Source: Burkholderia puraquae (GTDB taxonomy: Bacteria > Pseudomonadota > Gammaproteobacteria > Burkholderiales > Burkholderiaceae). From it: a DNA stretch of 64,000 nucleotides. Location of the stretch: assembly GCF_002099195.1 (NCBI RefSeq), contig NZ_NBYX01000002.1:186001-250000 (forward strand), in the 5' to 3' direction. Positions 63,926 through 64,000 of this stretch are shown here, in pieces. How positions within the stretch are numbered: position 1 is the first letter of the stretch; the number at the start of each line of letters is the position of its first letter. Position numbers and translations under genes: made by a program. A model generated the notes under the pieces. The model made no database searches and was not told the DNA's origin. It saw only the letters and a program-made list of their open reading frames with translations.

Positions 63926-64000
63926 ATGCAAACCAATCTCAGCGAAGCAAGCAAGGCCCTCGCCCGGGCCGACGAAGCGGAAGCGATCCTGCGCGCATGC
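63926..64000 (+). CDS. glcF: Glycolate oxidase iron-sulfur subunit GlcF, start only
   Basis: The first 25 codons, MQTNLSEASKALARADEAEA then ILRAC, match the start of GlcF, the 4Fe-4S electron-transfer subunit; the Cys of ILRAC begins the first cluster motif. It lies 23 bases after glcE and completes the glcDEF order. The rest is beyond the window. Confidence 0.9.
   Translation, partial: MQTNLSEASKALARADEAEAILRAC

Overview
The window is high-GC DNA with dense, mostly minus-strand operons. The gene families (Bcp-type contact-dependent inhibition locus, Gram-negative trimeric porins, many LysR/GntR/LacI-controlled catabolic operons) point to a Burkholderia, most likely of the cepacia complex, and probably to a secondary, catabolism-rich replicon. 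That placement is inference from gene content, not from a database match.

Layout. 1-5.4 kb: a truncated amino-acid-type periplasmic binding protein, a LysR regulator, a SnoaL-like exported protein and two tandem paralogous cytosine-deaminase-like amidohydrolases. 5.9-8.0 kb: a glycine-zipper lipoprotein, the decayed remains of a transporter and of a cupin regulator, and a GNAT acetyltransferase. 8.3-12.9 kb: a class III aminotransferase, an M20 amidohydrolase with a diaminopropionate ammonia-lyase, and a divergent Lrp regulator. 13-22.3 kb: a hydroxycinnamate (ferulate/p-coumarate) unit: tannase/feruloyl-esterase lipoprotein, porin and MFS transporter in one operon; CoA ligase, aldehyde dehydrogenase and hydratase-lyase in a second; and a MarR regulator. 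The same palindrome, ATCAGG-N3-CCTGAT, lies upstream of both operons and ties them together. 22.4-24.3 kb: a low-GC insert with a DUF6402-like protein and an overlapping small membrane protein, closed by a strong hairpin terminator.

24.4-34 kb: a non-phosphorylating L-arabinose operon (two dehydratases, a 1-dehydrogenase, a three-part ABC transporter, a lactonase) with a divergent LysR regulator; the last enzyme of the route (2-oxoglutarate semialdehyde dehydrogenase) is not in the window. 34.1-45.9 kb: a contact-dependent inhibition (two-partner secretion) locus in the Burkholderia order bcpA-bcpI-small ORFs-bcpB, with a 3025-residue BcpA and an atypical, low-GC toxin/immunity end. 46-51.3 kb: a broken GST gene, an OsmC protein with a divergent GntR regulator, a BON protein, a porin, and a chimeric gene ruin in which a GH1 glycosidase fragment is fused in frame to the C-terminal part of a sulfatase. 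51.3-59.9 kb: TetR and LacI regulators and a beta-galactoside operon (ABC ATPase, GH42 beta-galactosidase, binding protein, two permeases) with an 18-bp perfect LacI-type operator. 60-64 kb: a metallo-beta-lactamase-fold remnant, an FCD-type GntR regulator and glcDEF (glycolate oxidase, glcF cut by the window end), with two identical TGGTATGACCA operators between regulator and glcD.

The most unusual items are the CDI toxin/immunity end with its cluster of three tiny ORFs, the DUF6402/membrane-protein pair, and several independent gene ruins. No rRNA, tRNA, CRISPR array, transposase gene or integrase was seen.
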